From Mesostigma viride (Eukaryota > Streptophyta > Mesostigmatophyceae > Mesostigmatales > Mesostigmataceae), in NCBI GenBank assembly GCA_009746045.1, contig RPFO01001225.1, forward strand, positions 17,501 through 52,378: a DNA stretch of 34,878 nt, written 5' to 3'. Shown piece by piece: positions 10,922 through 21,887 of this stretch. Numbering within the stretch: position 1 is the stretch's first letter; each line of letters opens with the position of its first letter. The translations under genes were made by a program, and so were the position numbers. Below the pieces are notes generated by a model. The model made no database searches. It was not told the origin of the DNA and saw nothing but the letters and a program-made list of their open reading frames with translations.

Positions 10922-13900
10922 ATGAATTGGGCAATGCGTTCACGGGCCATGACAGCAATGCAAAAGCTCGCGAGCCTTGCAAGGAGTTGCATGCGACACC
11001 ACCGGTCCACGTCGCCCTCGACGCTGTCGATTCGCAGAACAGCGCCGGAGTCCGCCGCGACACGGCGCGGCTACATGTCGGAGCCCAGCTACTATAAACC
11101 GCGCGGCGCCACCGGCCTGTACGGCATCCCAGAGCTATCCACCCCCGAGGGCTTCGCCGCGCTGACCCGTGCCGCCAAGGACCACTCCGAGTACCTCATC
11201 CAGCGCATCGTGGCCACGCCGCCCTCGCTGGCCACCCTGGACCTCATGGACGAGATGTCCAACACCCTGTGCAAGGTCATGGATGTCGCGGATTTATGCC
11301 GCAACACGCACCCGCACGCCCGCTACGTGGCCGCCTCCCAGGCCGCCTACCTGGACCTGTCCGCGTACACCCAAGGCCTGAACACAAACAGGACCCTGTA
11401 CGACGCGCTCGTGGCCGCGATGCAACAAGATGGTGCCACCTGGACGGAGGAGCAACAGATCATGGCGCACATGCTGCGCGTGGACTTTGAACGCGGGGGC
11501 ATCCACCTGCCCGCTCACAAACGTTCGCAAGTAGAGAACCTTCAGGCCCGGATCGAACACGTCTCCTCCCAATTTTCCTCCAACATACATAACCATCACG
11601 AGACCGTCGACATCTACCCTGCGACCCTCCTGTCAGGGCTCTCCCGCCCGATACTCTCCATGCAGACCCCGCTCCCGCCGGGGTGGACCGGGGGGGGGCA
11701 GCACGGGTCCCCCGACGGACCCCCCGGGTTGCGTGTGACGGCAGAACCGATAGCCATGCACGCGATCCTGAAGTGGGTGGCCGATCCTGGCATCCGGAAA
11801 TCGGTCTACGTCGCGGGCAACAAGTCCCCCGCCAACAACATGGAGTTGCTGGCGGAGCTGATCCATTGCCGGCATTTGCTAGCATCCACGCTCGGCTTCC
11901 CCTCGTACGCCCACTTCCAGCTGTCCAACACGCTCGCGGCGACACCTGGCGCCGTCCGGTCGTTCCTCACGAAACAGAGCGAGATGCTGCGGCCGCGGTT
12001 ACGCGACGAGCTGGCGTCCCTGGCCGCGCTGAAGGCCGAGTTTGAGGGCACGGGCGGCCGAGGGTCCGTCACCTCCTCTTGGGGTCCGTTTACCGCTGCC
12101 TCTGCAGGAGGGGTTGCGGCTACTGGTGGCTATGACCACCGGGGCGGCGGCAAGGGTTATCATGGTGGCGGCGCCAGCATGACGATCGAGCCATGGGAGC
12201 GGGGGTATTTCAGCGGCATCGCAAGGTCGAGGAAAGCCGGCATCAGCGGCAGCGTGGTGGCCAGTTACCTGCCGCTGGATGCGTGCCTGAGGGGGATCGC
12301 GTTGCTGGCAGATAGGGTGTTCGGGGTGCGGATGAAGGAAGAAGAGCCTCTCCCGGGGGAGGTGTGGGCGCCCGAGGTGGGTGGCGTTCGGTCTGCGGAT
12401 AGGGTATCGAATGTTAGTGGTTTGAGGATACGGGACCTGATATTGTTTAGGATCTGGGTATGGGATATGTTGGTTAGGGTGCCGAGTATAGCATTTTGTA
12501 AAAGCTTAGGATCCCTTTGAGAATAGGGAACCGACCTTGGGAGTTTGTATCGTCCCAGACAGCATCCTGAGTGGCATTGGAAATTTACCTGGAACATTGG
12601 TTTTGAGGAGACATGGCGGTGATGGACCTCGCTGAATGAAGTCTGTGCTGGGTGTCGCGAATCTTGTTGTCGCTGTGTAGCTGGCATGTCTCCCTGTTGG
12701 TGCTCAGCGCTGGGTACGCAGGCGTGCCCCAGTTGGGGAGTTTTGTTTCTGGCCATGGGTATGTTGCGGGTTCACGCCTTCTTGTAAGTTGTATTACCTT
12801 GTAGTAACTGGTATAGGCTAAGCTAGTCTAGCCTAGTCTACAGACTAGTTTATTGACTAGTAACGCCTAGTCTGGTACACAGTCCAGTATCACCCTCTCG
12901 TAACTGTATCATTGCGTAGTGAAAATATGTACATGCGCCATCCCCACTCCGATCGCAGGTGCACAAGATGCGACTCACCCAGTCCGCGACGAACGAGCCG
13001 TTGGGCATGCTATACCTGGACCTGCACGCGCGCCGCGGCAAGTACTGCCACGCGGCACACTTCACCATTCGGTGCGGGTGCCAGACGCGGGATGGGGCGC
13101 GGCAGACGCCCGTGGTGGCGCTGGTGCTCAACCTTCCGCAGCGGCTGCCGTCGGCGCCCCCCCTGGTCAACCACTCGGACCTGGAGACACTATTTCATGA
13201 GTTTGGGCACGCTCTGCACTCGATGATGTCGCGCACGGTGAGGGGGGTTCAGGCAGGTGTCTGTGGGCGTGGAGTCCAAGAATTAATTTGTTAGGATGAG
13301 TTGGGATCAGTTAGGAGCACTTGCGCTGCACTAGGTGCTGTCCCACATCGTGAGGGTCGCCGAGGGAACATGGAATAGGTGATAGGATGGTCTGGTGATA
13401 GGACGATCTGTTAACGTGGCAGACGGTGAAGGGGAATGATACTTGGTGGCCTGGCCGCGAGGGGGGGGGGAAGGCCAGATGCCAGGGAAGGGCGGGTGCC
13501 ATATGTGAGCATCTACTTATCAGATGAGTTGTGTTGGGTTCCAAACATTTAGATGCCTTCACATTTCTTTATTTAGAATGGCACTCGTATTCGCGCAACT
13601 GTCTCTGGCTCTGCTACCCTGGCTCAATGATTACATACTCAACATGGACTCCTCAGGAAGGAGCAACTAATGTCCTTTAACCTCCCCCGCATTCCGCCCA
13701 CCTTCCCCGCACCATCTCCCTCCCCAACCCCCCTTCCTGGCGTCTGCCATTCTTATGCTGGCAGCGCAACCCATCCTCGCGCTCCTAATGGTGCATGCTG
13801 CACGGCCATGCGTGTGCTGTGCTCGTGCTGCGCTGTTGCCCCTCATGCGGCGCATTCTTATGCTGGCAGCGCTACCAGCACCTCTCCGGCACGCGCACCC

Positions 13901-15114
13901 AGATCGACTTTGTCGAGGTCCCCTCCCAGCTTGTAGAGCACTTCGCATGGGACCACAGGTTCCTCTCCAGCTTCGCCAAACACCACGTGACGGGCGAGAG
14001 CATCCCCCGCAAGGTCGTGGATGGGCTAAACGCATCACGCCAGAGCTTCGCTGCCATGGACAGCGCGGCGCAGGTCGTGTACGCATTGCTGGATCAGGAG
14101 CTGTTTGGGGAGGGGGGGGCGAATGGCAGCAGGGACGTGGGGGGGGTGCTGGCGGGCCTGTTGGAGACGCATTCGCTCACACGCGCGGTGCCGGGGACCA
14201 ACCCAGAGGTGGGTGTGTTCGCAGTACAGTCTATTAATCATGTCTGATTCTGTATTTAGTAAGTATTTCATAACATTATGCCAATCATGTCTAACTTTAT
14301 AATGGTGTCTCATAAGATTTTCTCAAAGCCTCGCCGGGGACCGAACCGGAGGTGGGTGTATTCGCATTACTTTCTAATAATGTCTGATTTTGTATATAGT
14401 ATTTCATAAGATCATGTGTTTTAAAAGAAGTAAGAATAAGATCGTTGCGTTGCTGGGGACCAACCCGAAGGTGGGCTGTTGTAAGCCTAGTTGAGTGCTC
14501 CGTGTTACGGGGTACCCCAATCGGGACACAAGACTTATCAATTAATCAATTAATTAATTAAGCCTAATTGATAACAGTGGTATATGATTAGGCTGTGTGG
14601 GTGGGTGTTGAGCGTGTGTCTCTCTTTCTTGATGGGGGCTTAGCCAGAGGTGGGTGTATTTTATGATTTTCTTTGTGTTGACGTCTAATTGTGAGTGCGT
14701 GTTCTCCATGCCTCGATAGGGACCTACATGGGCGTCGGTATTATTCCTTTTTCTTATGCTTTCTTTTTGTTTGACAGTCCCCGTCAACCTCACCATCAGG
14801 ATTTTCCCCCCATGTCGGTGCTGACATGTGCTCGGGATGTCAAGCAGGCACGCTTCAGCCACCTGGTGGGCTATGGGGCATCCTACTACAGCTACCTGTA
14901 CGCGCAGTGCTTTGCGACCCAGATCTGGCAAAAGTTCCTCAAGGACGACCCACAGAACGCAGACGCGGGAGCCGTCATCGCCAACGAGCTGCTCGCATGG
15001 GGCGGCGCGCGTAGCCCATCCCATATCCTCCAATCCATGCTGGGGGATGGTGTGGTGGTGGACGTGGCGGGGGGTAAAGCTCCTGCCAAGTGTAGTCTTT
15101 GCCCAGATGAATAA
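10922..15114 (+). CDS. OCT1: Mitochondrial intermediate peptidase (M3 metallopeptidase)
   Basis: Zinc oligopeptidase of family M3 that trims an octapeptide from imported mitochondrial precursors. Exons: 10922-12376, 12959-13237, 13870-14208 and about 14800-15114; the first three are whole codons and joins are GT-AG, giving about 795 residues, normal for the plant enzyme. ATG 10922 starts an Arg/Ser-rich, acid-poor presequence. HEFGH (residues about 565-569) supplies two His ligands and the catalytic Glu; the Glu of FVEVPSQ 29 residues after the first His is the third ligand, the family spacing. RFSHLVGYGASYYSYLYA carries the expected substrate-binding His/Tyr. The tail GDG..V..GG..P..SL resembles plant enzymes. 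Odd: Gly-rich insertions at about residues 258-270 and 385-425. The exon 4 acceptor is uncertain (14799, 14844 or 14847 all keep phase). No frame breaks. Confidence 0.95.
13748..13872 (+). repeat. Duplicated 3' splice site in peptidase intron 2
   Basis: A 20-bp string, CATTCTTATGCTGGCAGCGC, occurs at 13748-13767 and again at 13853-13872, where its AG is the real acceptor of exon 3. The upstream copy is therefore a perfect decoy 105 bp away. Splicing there would read a stop codon after seven codons. Confidence 0.85.
14187..14662 (+). repeat. Repeated exon 3/donor junction in peptidase intron 3
   Basis: The junction GGGACCAACCCAGAG|GTGGGTGT at 14194-14216 recurs in degenerate form near 14334, 14456 and 14634, each keeping the AG|GTGGG-type context. 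The second copy also retains downstream intron sequence (a TAATCATGTCTGATT-like string). This looks like tandem duplication of the exon end plus donor, leaving pseudo-donors in the intron. Confidence 0.75.
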
Positions 15115-15420
15115 GCCTAGCTTGCATGGCCGTGGGCTGATGTACGTTGTTACACCCCTGTCAGGGGAGGACAGTCGCTCTTATGCAAGTGCATACTTTC
15201 TCACGCCCACCTGCCCGCCAGTCGCCATAGTGGTTGTAAGCATGGCACAAATGCACATGGCTTATGTACATTATATGATGTACCGTTGTAGACCCCAAAC
15301 TGTGTCAATGAGACTTGTAACTAGCGCAAGCCATGGTTTTAGACTCTCCAACTTGTATCTAGTCTGCACACTATTTATTGTTTATTTTTCATACATATTA
15401 ATTATTCTTGATCTTGTTTA
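15115..15420. other. 3' flank of the peptidase gene
   Basis: AT-richer DNA without a supported gene; it must hold the 3' untranslated region and poly(A) signal of the peptidase gene, but no consensus AATAAA or TGTAA was decisive (a TGTAA occurs at about 15316). Confidence 0.4.
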
Positions 15421-15882
15421 GAAGACTCATGGGTACCCAATGCTGCCGCTGGTGGAGCAACCCCGCCCTACCCCGGATCGTCAAGCGTGACCTCTTCAAG
15501 GTCGTCATTCTGACGATCCTGACCTACGGCGCCGAGACCTGGACACTGACGCAGGAGCTGGAGCAACGACTCGACGGCGCCGTCACCAAGATGCTGTGCA
15601 AGGCCCTTAACATCCCCTTTGGTTTGCACATTAGTAATGAGGACTTGTACGCTGATTTGCCCTATGTTTCCCACATTATTAGGCACAGGCGCCTGGGCCT
15701 AGCCGGGCACCTGCATGGCCCGCACAGATCAGGTAGATACATCAGATAGACTAGCTGGCACCAAGCCCGCCCAGCCTGGGCGATATGTCCTCACCTGGCG
15801 TGCCCTCGGCCGCGCGCGGCAGGGCCGCCACCCGTGGACTTTTCGTGATATACTCGAGCGGCATGGACATGTGCTACACTAG
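15421..15882 (+). pseudogene. 3' fragment of a non-LTR (LINE) retrotransposon
   Basis: The frame from about 15421 carries the post-catalytic C-terminal region of LINE reverse transcriptases: KRDLFKVVILTILTYGAETW, TQELEQRLDGAVTKML, HISNEDLYADLPYVS and RHRRLGLAGHLHGPHRS. After a frame slip near 15726 the coding sense continues (LTWRALGRARQGRHPWTFRD) to a stop at 15880-15882, matching the GRP..TF.D.L tail common in these proteins. Endonuclease and catalytic RT domains are absent, as expected of a 5'-truncated insertion. I saw no clear poly(A) tail or target-site duplication. The clade (RTE- or related-type) is a guess. Confidence 0.8.
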
Positions 15883-16439
15883 AGGGCGTCCCCAACATCT
15901 ACTGCTCCAACCTAGGGCCATTGCTGGTACTTTTGACGTCATGAAAGCAGTGTTTTGGACTAGTGGAATATGATTTTACAGCATAAAAAGTCCATTTTAT
16001 CATGAATGAACATGGCCAACAACCCCAAGTGCCCCTAAATTTCTCAATATTTGTAGAGAAATGCTACTTCTCATAATTAAAACCTGCACAAATGCACAAT
16101 TTGGGGCATGCATGTGAAAGTTTGAAGTACAAATTCACAATGAGGTTTTACATTTTTCAATTAATAATGGTATCTCATTCTTCAATCAATCAATTTGCAA
16201 TCGTCCAAACAATTTATTCATTTCATACATGTCCGAATATGTGAATAGAACACATGCAAGTGCTCAATCAGCGTGGACCCCCTTGGACGCGCCCCACCAT
16301 ATATACATTGGACACGTCACCCCAGCTACTAAACTGCCCAAAGTCACGGTCACTGATCCAACTACTATGTACATCTGCATTTCTCCACGTTGCGGTGGGC
16401 AAACGTGCAAAACGCGATTTTGTGCAAAGTCCTCGCCCA
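15883..16439. other. AT-rich spacer between peptidase/LINE and the minus-strand genes
   Basis: Positions 15960-16230 are markedly AT-rich with no supported gene; this marks the compositional change to the right-hand domain and probably the left edge or outside of the putative element. It should also hold the 3' end of the minus-strand gene ending at 16440. Confidence 0.45.
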
Positions 16440-17728
16440 TCATCGCTTGCCAGGTCGATGTGAAGGAATGTTGTCCCAGCTGGCGCCTTCCTTCAGGAGA
16501 GTAACATGTTCGCTAGCGAACTTCAGAGGGAAACGATACTTTTCCTCGCTCTCATCACTCCAACCGAGGTCGTGCCCTTCATCAAACCATCTGATCACCA
16601 CCTTGTTCTTCTCGCGGCCCAGGAGGGTGCCAAAGAGCAGAAAATCTTCCTTCTTGGGGTACTTGTGCTGCCAGCTTATCCACACGTCGTCTACCCATTT
16701 CAAAGTCCAACCTCCGCGACCTCTCAGTTTCGCGCCATCCATAAAGCACATCCGGACGTCCGGCCGAACGTCCCTGATTCGTTTTTCGGCCGTCGCATCT
16801 CTGCCCTGACCTCCACCCTTCTGCGGCTGTGCAGGTTCGTCGGCACCCTCCGTCTCCTGCCCCGCCCCTCGCCTGCCCCCTCCCCGACCTTTTGCCTTCT
16901 GCCCCTGCGCAGCCGCCGCCTCTGCCATCAACTCTTCGTACGTTTTTTCTGGCTGACCGCACGGTATGGGTGGTGCGTTGGGTGGGAGCTCGTCCCCTCC
17001 CGCCCCCGGTTGTGCAACTGGTGCGCCGACCGCGGCCTGGCCAACAACACGGCCGGCCTCTCCGGACACAGTCCCAGACGCGGATCCACGGGGAAACCGA
17101 ACTGGAGTCTCTTCTTCGCCTTTCCCTGCACGTAAGCACATGCCAATTAACATGAATACGGAAGGGTCGTGTGAGAAATCAATGAAGCCATGGACTGATG
17201 CAAAAAAACTTATGTAGAAATATATTAAGGTACTTATTAAACTCGTTTATTGAAAATGAAATTTACCGGCCGAATGTACCGTTGGAGCGTGGAAGGGCAT
17301 CCTTGGTCGATCGAAGATATCCGTAAATGCGGTCAACGGTGCGATCGACGTCCCTGGCGGCGCCTCAAGATCGACCACCTCAATCGGGCGCATCAATCCG
17401 GCAAACGCCGGCCCTCCACCTGAGACTGTCGGCGGACCCTCCACGTTACTAGCCTCCAACATCCTCTTCTGCAGTGGGGTGCTCGCAACAAAATCCGTGT
17501 CAGCCGAGGGGACCGGATCGTCATCCTCATTCAGCAGTATCGTGTTCGGGCATTGCTCCATCCCCGTCAAGGGGGGGGCAGAGTCATCAAAACCGTCCTT
17601 ACTGACGACGGTACGGGATCGTCATCCAGAACCAAAGAAACCGAGGCGGGGGTCCTCTCAACCAGGGGTCCCCATGAATCCTGACGAGGCCTCATTCCCA
17701 TCTGTCGGACACGACCGCCTCCTGTATA
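16440..17728 (-). CDS. Unknown protein ending in an MDG...SW domain
   Basis: Two exons join in phase: one entering after an acceptor CTATATACAG at about 17729 and ending at 17267 (GCCG|GTAAAT), and one from 17125 (TGCAG|GGAAAG) to the TGA at 16440. The first exon is acidic and Pro-rich and has two copies of DDDPVPS(S/A); its frame slips at a G8 run (17571-17578) where one more base would restore it. The second has a Gly/Ala/Pro-rich linker, then a compact domain of about 95 residues: MCFMDG, WVDDVWISWQHKYPKKED, LLFGTLLG, VIRWFDEG, FPLKFASEHVTLL, SWDN. The same order of motifs ends the neighbouring frame at 18463. Tryptophans and beta-like pattern suggest a small barrel, but that is inference. 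First possible ATG 17701. No known family recognised. Confidence 0.5.
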
Positions 17729-18075
17729 TAGGGAACGCCCGCCGGCGTTACCAGTAACAGGCTGCGAGCCTCCTTCCTGCTGGCGATCCCCATCCTCATC
17801 ACAGATACGCCCGCCGGCGTTTCCAACAACAGGCCACGAGCCTCCTTCCTGCTGGCGATCCCCCTCCTCATCACAGATACGCCCGCCGGCGTTTCCAGTA
17901 ACAGGCCGCGAGCCTCCTTCCTGCTGGCGATCTCCCTCCTCATCACAGATACGCCCGCCGGCGTTTCCAACGACAGGCCGCGAGCCTCCCTCCCGCTGGC
18001 GATCCCCCTCCTCATCACAGATACGCCCGCCGGCGTTTCCAACGACAGGCCTCGAGTCTCCTTCACCAGCACGCT
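17729..18075. repeat. 72-bp minisatellite, about 4.7 copies
   Basis: Units of about 72 bp containing ACGCCCGCCGGCGTTTCC and CTCCTTCCTGCTGGCGATCC run from 17729 to 18075. On the minus strand they encode a 24-residue repeat (LETPAGVSVMRRGIAS core). It sits just upstream of the acceptor at 17729 and downstream of a GTAAGC donor-like site near 18086, so it is more likely intronic than coding. Confidence 0.85.
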
Positions 18076-18462
18076 GGCGCTTACCTCCCCCCTGTTGTCT
18101 TCATCCCCCCCATTGTCTCCTCCCGCGAGCCTCCATCATCCCGACTGCGCTTTTTCCCTCCCCTTCCAGGGTGGTCCCACGCGGAATGGGGTCATTTTTG
18201 GCGCATTTTGCAAGAAAAAAACGCTAGTTTCAATCGTCCGATATCTTTTTTTCGCGCGAATTTGGCGTCCGATCGCGTATTTTCGAGCTAATTTGGTGTC
18301 ATAATGCTTAATTCATGTCAATTTGAGCGTACATTCCACATCGAGAGGCTTGAAAGTTAGTAATTCATGTAAATTTTACGTGGAGAGACTCGACATCATC
18401 CTAACCTTTGTATTAACCATAGGACGAGCATTGCCAGCGCATGTCCAAGTGCTAACTTTCCC
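18076..18462. other. Spacer between the two minus-strand genes
   Basis: On the minus strand a short frame from ATG near 18138 is followed by a GTAAGC donor-like site near 18086 and could be the first exon of the 16440-17728 gene. The rest (18180-18460) is AT-richer with no supported coding and would hold the 3' end of the upstream gene. Alternatively, the GTGAGG that overlaps the stop at 18463 is a donor and both frames are one gene. Confidence 0.35.
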
Positions 18463-19059
18463 TCACACTTTCGAGGGCCTCTTCCGTAATTTCGCTTCCG
18501 CGATCTGCTGTTCCGTTTTCGAGTTCCTCCTCTTCTTATCGATCTCCTTTGCAGGCGCCCAGACTTCCACATCCTTCCAGCTCTTGCCATCCGTCAGCTT
18601 TACCACCTTCATCGCGTAGTCCAGCGGCATCCACCACAACTTGTTCTTCAACTTCCCTCCCTTCTCCCCCTCAGCGAAAAACTTAAATGCGACGTCCCTC
18701 CACTTGGTGTCGTATCCAGACACCTGCCCATAAAGCATGACGTCTTCTAGCTTGGCATACATTGGCGTAGCCGTATCCTTGTTCCCTGCTTGCATAATGG
18801 CTAAAGTCCACCCATCACACCAAAAGGCCTCTGGTGCTCCGAACCCCATTTCCCCGTCCATAAGTCTCATTTCCAACGTGGGCTTGTCATCATCCTCATC
18901 GCCCGCCTGACTGTCTTCCGCCCCCTTAGGCTCCTCCCGTCCGGAAGTGTCAGCATGTACAGCCGCTGGTCCGAAGCCCACCGCCACATTAGCCAAGCGA
19001 AGTAACTGCTCCACATCCTCATTACCTGCGAGCAAACCGATCATGCCATCAACGCATGA
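18463..19059 (-). CDS. Last exon of large gene: second MDG...SW domain
   Basis: An acceptor GATTTTAG puts the exon start at 19059; the frame reads to TGA at 18463. After an acidic stretch (AGDEDDDKP) comes a domain with the motif order of the 16440 frame: MRLMDG, a Trp-rich segment (FWCDGWTLAIM), AKLEDVMLYGQVSG, FKFFAEG, WMPLDYAMKVVKL, GKSWKDVEVW, then a basic tail. The shared anchors (MDG, ED..L.G...G, F.EG, PL..A..V..L..G.SW) are spaced alike, so I take the two as paralogues. The phase left by the preceding exon (two bases, ending 19121) does not fit the frame here, one of several unexplained frame conflicts in this gene. Confidence 0.5.
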   Translation of the reverse strand, partial: SCVDGMIGLLAGNEDVEQLLRLANVAVGFGPAAVHADTSGREEPKGAEDSQAGDEDDDKPTLEMRLMDGEMGFGAPEAFWCDGWTLAIMQAGNKDTATPMYAKLEDVMLYGQVSGYDTKWRDVAFKFFAEGEKGGKLKNKLWWMPLDYAMKVVKLTDGKSWKDVEVWAPAKEIDKKRRNSKTEQQIAEAKLRKRPSKV

Positions 19060-19120
19060 CTAAAATCGAGTTAGTAGAAATCGGACTGCCAACCGTGAAA
19101 AATCAAAACACTCTACATAC

Positions 19121-21632
19121 CAGAATTCACTCGCAGATTTTTTCTTACCCTTTTTGGCCTTTTCCTTCGACCTCTGCTCGCAGGTAGACCCCGTCTGGGG
19201 GTGGGGGGCAGGCGCCGGGGCGGGTTTGGCGGGCTCGGCAACCTTGGCAGTCTTCGCGGTCTTGGGTAACTTCTTGGAAGCAACGCGCTCCTTTCCCCCG
19301 TCCTCCTCCTCTCCGCCGCCATCCTCCTCCTCCTTCTCCTCCTCATCGTCCGAATCTGAAAGCACAACTGCTTTTCGACGCCGTTTCTGAGGCAGGGCAG
19401 GCTTGGGAGGCTTCCCCACCTTGGCCGATTTCTTGGAAGCAACGTGCTCCGCAGCCTTCCCACCCTTGGCGGATTTCTTGGTAGCAACGTGCTGCTCCTC
19501 CTCCTCCTCCTCCTCCTCCTCCCCCTCCTCCTCCTCAGCATCGTCGTCCTCCTCCTCCTCCTCCTCCTCAGCATCGTCGTCCGAATCAGCCACTGCCACA
19601 ACTGGCTTACGAAGCTGCTTCTTCGGTACCTGAGAAATGGCCAGAGTCGGCGGGGGAACCCGAAGCTGCTTCTTCGGTACCTGAGAACTGGGCAGAGGCG
19701 CCGGGGTGGGCAGAGTCGGCGGGGGAACCCGAAGCTGCTTCTTCGGAACCTGAAAAACGGGCTGCGACGCGGCAGGCTTGGAAGGCCCACCTCCATCATC
19801 CTCAACAAGTGACACGACTGCCCGTCGAGTCACTTGAGAAGCGGGCTTCTTCGCCGCAGGCGGATCCGAATCACCTTCAGGCCCCGTCATCTGTTCGGCC
19901 TGCTGCGTTCTGACCTCGACGGGGGTCTCTCCGCGGTTAGACCCTCCTGCCGGACCTCCATCCCCTCCATCCCCTCCCTCCAACAACTGTTGGTCATCCC
20001 TCTCCACCACGGCGGACGATCCCCCAGCTTCGTGGGAAGCTTTTCGCTTCTTCGCCCTTCCGAGCCTAGGCCCCCCATCACCTTCCCCCTGTTCAAGCCG
20101 CTCCCACAATTCACTCCCTTTCCCGATCCTTTCCACTATCTCTTGAAACCCCTTAATCTCCGTCTCGGTACCAAACACGATCACCATCGGTTCGAACCTG
20201 GAGAAAAAGTCGTGGGCGCAAGCCTTCAGCACATTATCGTACATCCCGCCCGGTTGGGGAATGTCCGAAGCTTTCGGGCAAGGACCGAACGCCCACCACC
20301 TGGACTGAAAGTTACTCCACTTATCACCCCAAATGTTCGCCAAGTTCAGCAGGCTCAGGCACGGAAGGGACCTGCCCAAGGGAAAGGGGCGGGCTGAAGC
20401 TGAGGCAACCTCGCCTGCCACCTGCTTGACGAGCGACTTGTCATCATCATCACCGTCTAGTAACTGACAGCAAAACCAGACCCGGCGACGGCCCCAGTCC
20501 ACACTCTGCCACTCATACTTCACGTCCCACTCCTCCTCCTCCTTCGCCTCCGTCTCCTTCCCCTTCCCCTTCCCCTTCGATCCCTTCTCCAGCCCCTTCA
20601 CCGGCCCCTTCATCGCCGCCTCCTTCACCCCCCTTCGAGTAATCCAAGTTTTGGAGCGTACTTCCTGAACGCTTCCGGAGCAAAAAGTGCCAAACCCACC
20701 GTCTTGTCCTCGCTCTCTTTTAGCAGAATCTCCTGAAAGTCGATCTTGCCATTACTGATATCCTTTCTCGGAATCCTCAGATGTGCGGCGTGTTTTTTGG
20801 CTTTAAGAAGGTAGGCGATGTTCCTCGTTATGATGACGGCCACATCCCAAAATTCCCGGTATCTGGCCACAATCTCCTTCCTGCCGACCGGCCGAGCGAG
20901 AGGATGGAGATTGAAGACGAGTTCGAAAATATGAGACGCCACAAACTCCTTGCCATTTGCGTCCTTGCATCGCGCTTCCAGCGTCACATCCTCCTTGAAT
21001 CTGGCGCAAATGGTCAGCCGCAGGCACTCCAGCACATCCTTGGCGATCTCCACCAACTTGGTGAGCTTTTCCGGTCCAACCTGGCAGCTCATGATGCAAT
21101 CGATCACGGCGTCCATCATAGGAAGGCTGGCCAAGTTCCTGAAAGAAGTCCAAGAGACCTTCTGGCCTTTCTTCTCCCCCTCTGCATTGGCGAATTTGCA
21201 CCTTTGCATCATCACCTCCTCAGGCGCGGGTTTCGTTGAGGCAGGATCATCAGTCTGCTCCTGTGTCAGACGGAGAAACGTGTTGGCCAGCGTGCGACTG
21301 TAAGCGGAATGCACTGAAGCAATGCTGTGGGCCGGCTTTTTCTTTCCTTCTGCTTCCTCCTCGTGTACATCCACCGCTGCCGGCTCCACATTCCCTTCCC
21401 TTCCCCCCGCTTGCCGCATAGCCGGGAGGATGTACGTGAGCAGATTGGTGTAGTGGCCATCCGCAATATAGTGGCCCTTCCCACGCGTGACTTTGCCGTA
21501 TAGATATAGCTTGTTGTAGTTCCACACGTCAAGCAACGCCTGGCCCAGCGTACGATCCGCCACGGCTAAGTCCTCCGAATTCGCCCCCTTGGCGATGTCG
21601 AACAGCTTCTCCAGCTTGCCGGTCAGCACCGC
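19121..21632 (-). CDS. Large gene, exon 8: helical domain plus acidic/basic repeats
   Basis: The exon starts after a TCGCAG acceptor (21634-21633) and ends at a CTG|GTATGT donor (19121). Its first 336 or so codons form a non-repetitive, probably helical region (GKLEKLFDIAKG ... FRKYAPKLGLLEGG). At a G6 run (20628-20633) the frame changes: one extra G would fuse it to the downstream frame, which starts with no ATG of its own. The second half has a Trp-rich segment (NIWGDKWSNFQSRWWAFGP), then low-complexity sequence: QVPKKQLR repeated three times, long Glu/Asp runs, three (H/R)VA(S/T)KK units and a Lys-rich end, as in chromatin-binding or nucleolar proteins. No enzyme motif seen. Confidence 0.5.
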
Positions 21633-21887
21633 CTGCGACATCAATTAACATCGAGCGAGCAACGACAAAACTCAGTCATAAAAGGCGAGGGGTATAGCTG
21701 CGGATAGACCCTAACAAAATTCGAAAAAGAAACGGCCGACAATACGCAACGAAAATTCCAACAAAAAAAAGGAGAGGGTCTAGCTGCAGCGAGACCCTCG
21801 CAAAAAACTTGAAGCGCACACAAAAAACAACCACGAAAATTCCGAGGGTCTACCCGCAGCTAGACCCTGCCAAAATAGATAGCTTAC
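21633..21887 (-). other. Intron carrying three CTGCAG-core palindromes
   Basis: Between the donor AT|GTAAGC (21888/21887) and the acceptor at 21633 lie three palindrome copies (21689-21711, 21776-21797, 21846-21867), about 70-87 bp apart, with AAAATTCC-type sequence after each. The splice sites are good, but phases of the flanking frames disagree by one base. Confidence 0.65.

Noticed and set aside
19403-19812. Ser- and Leu-rich plus-strand frames
   Set aside because: Antisense of the Glu/Asp and Lys tracts of the minus-strand exon.
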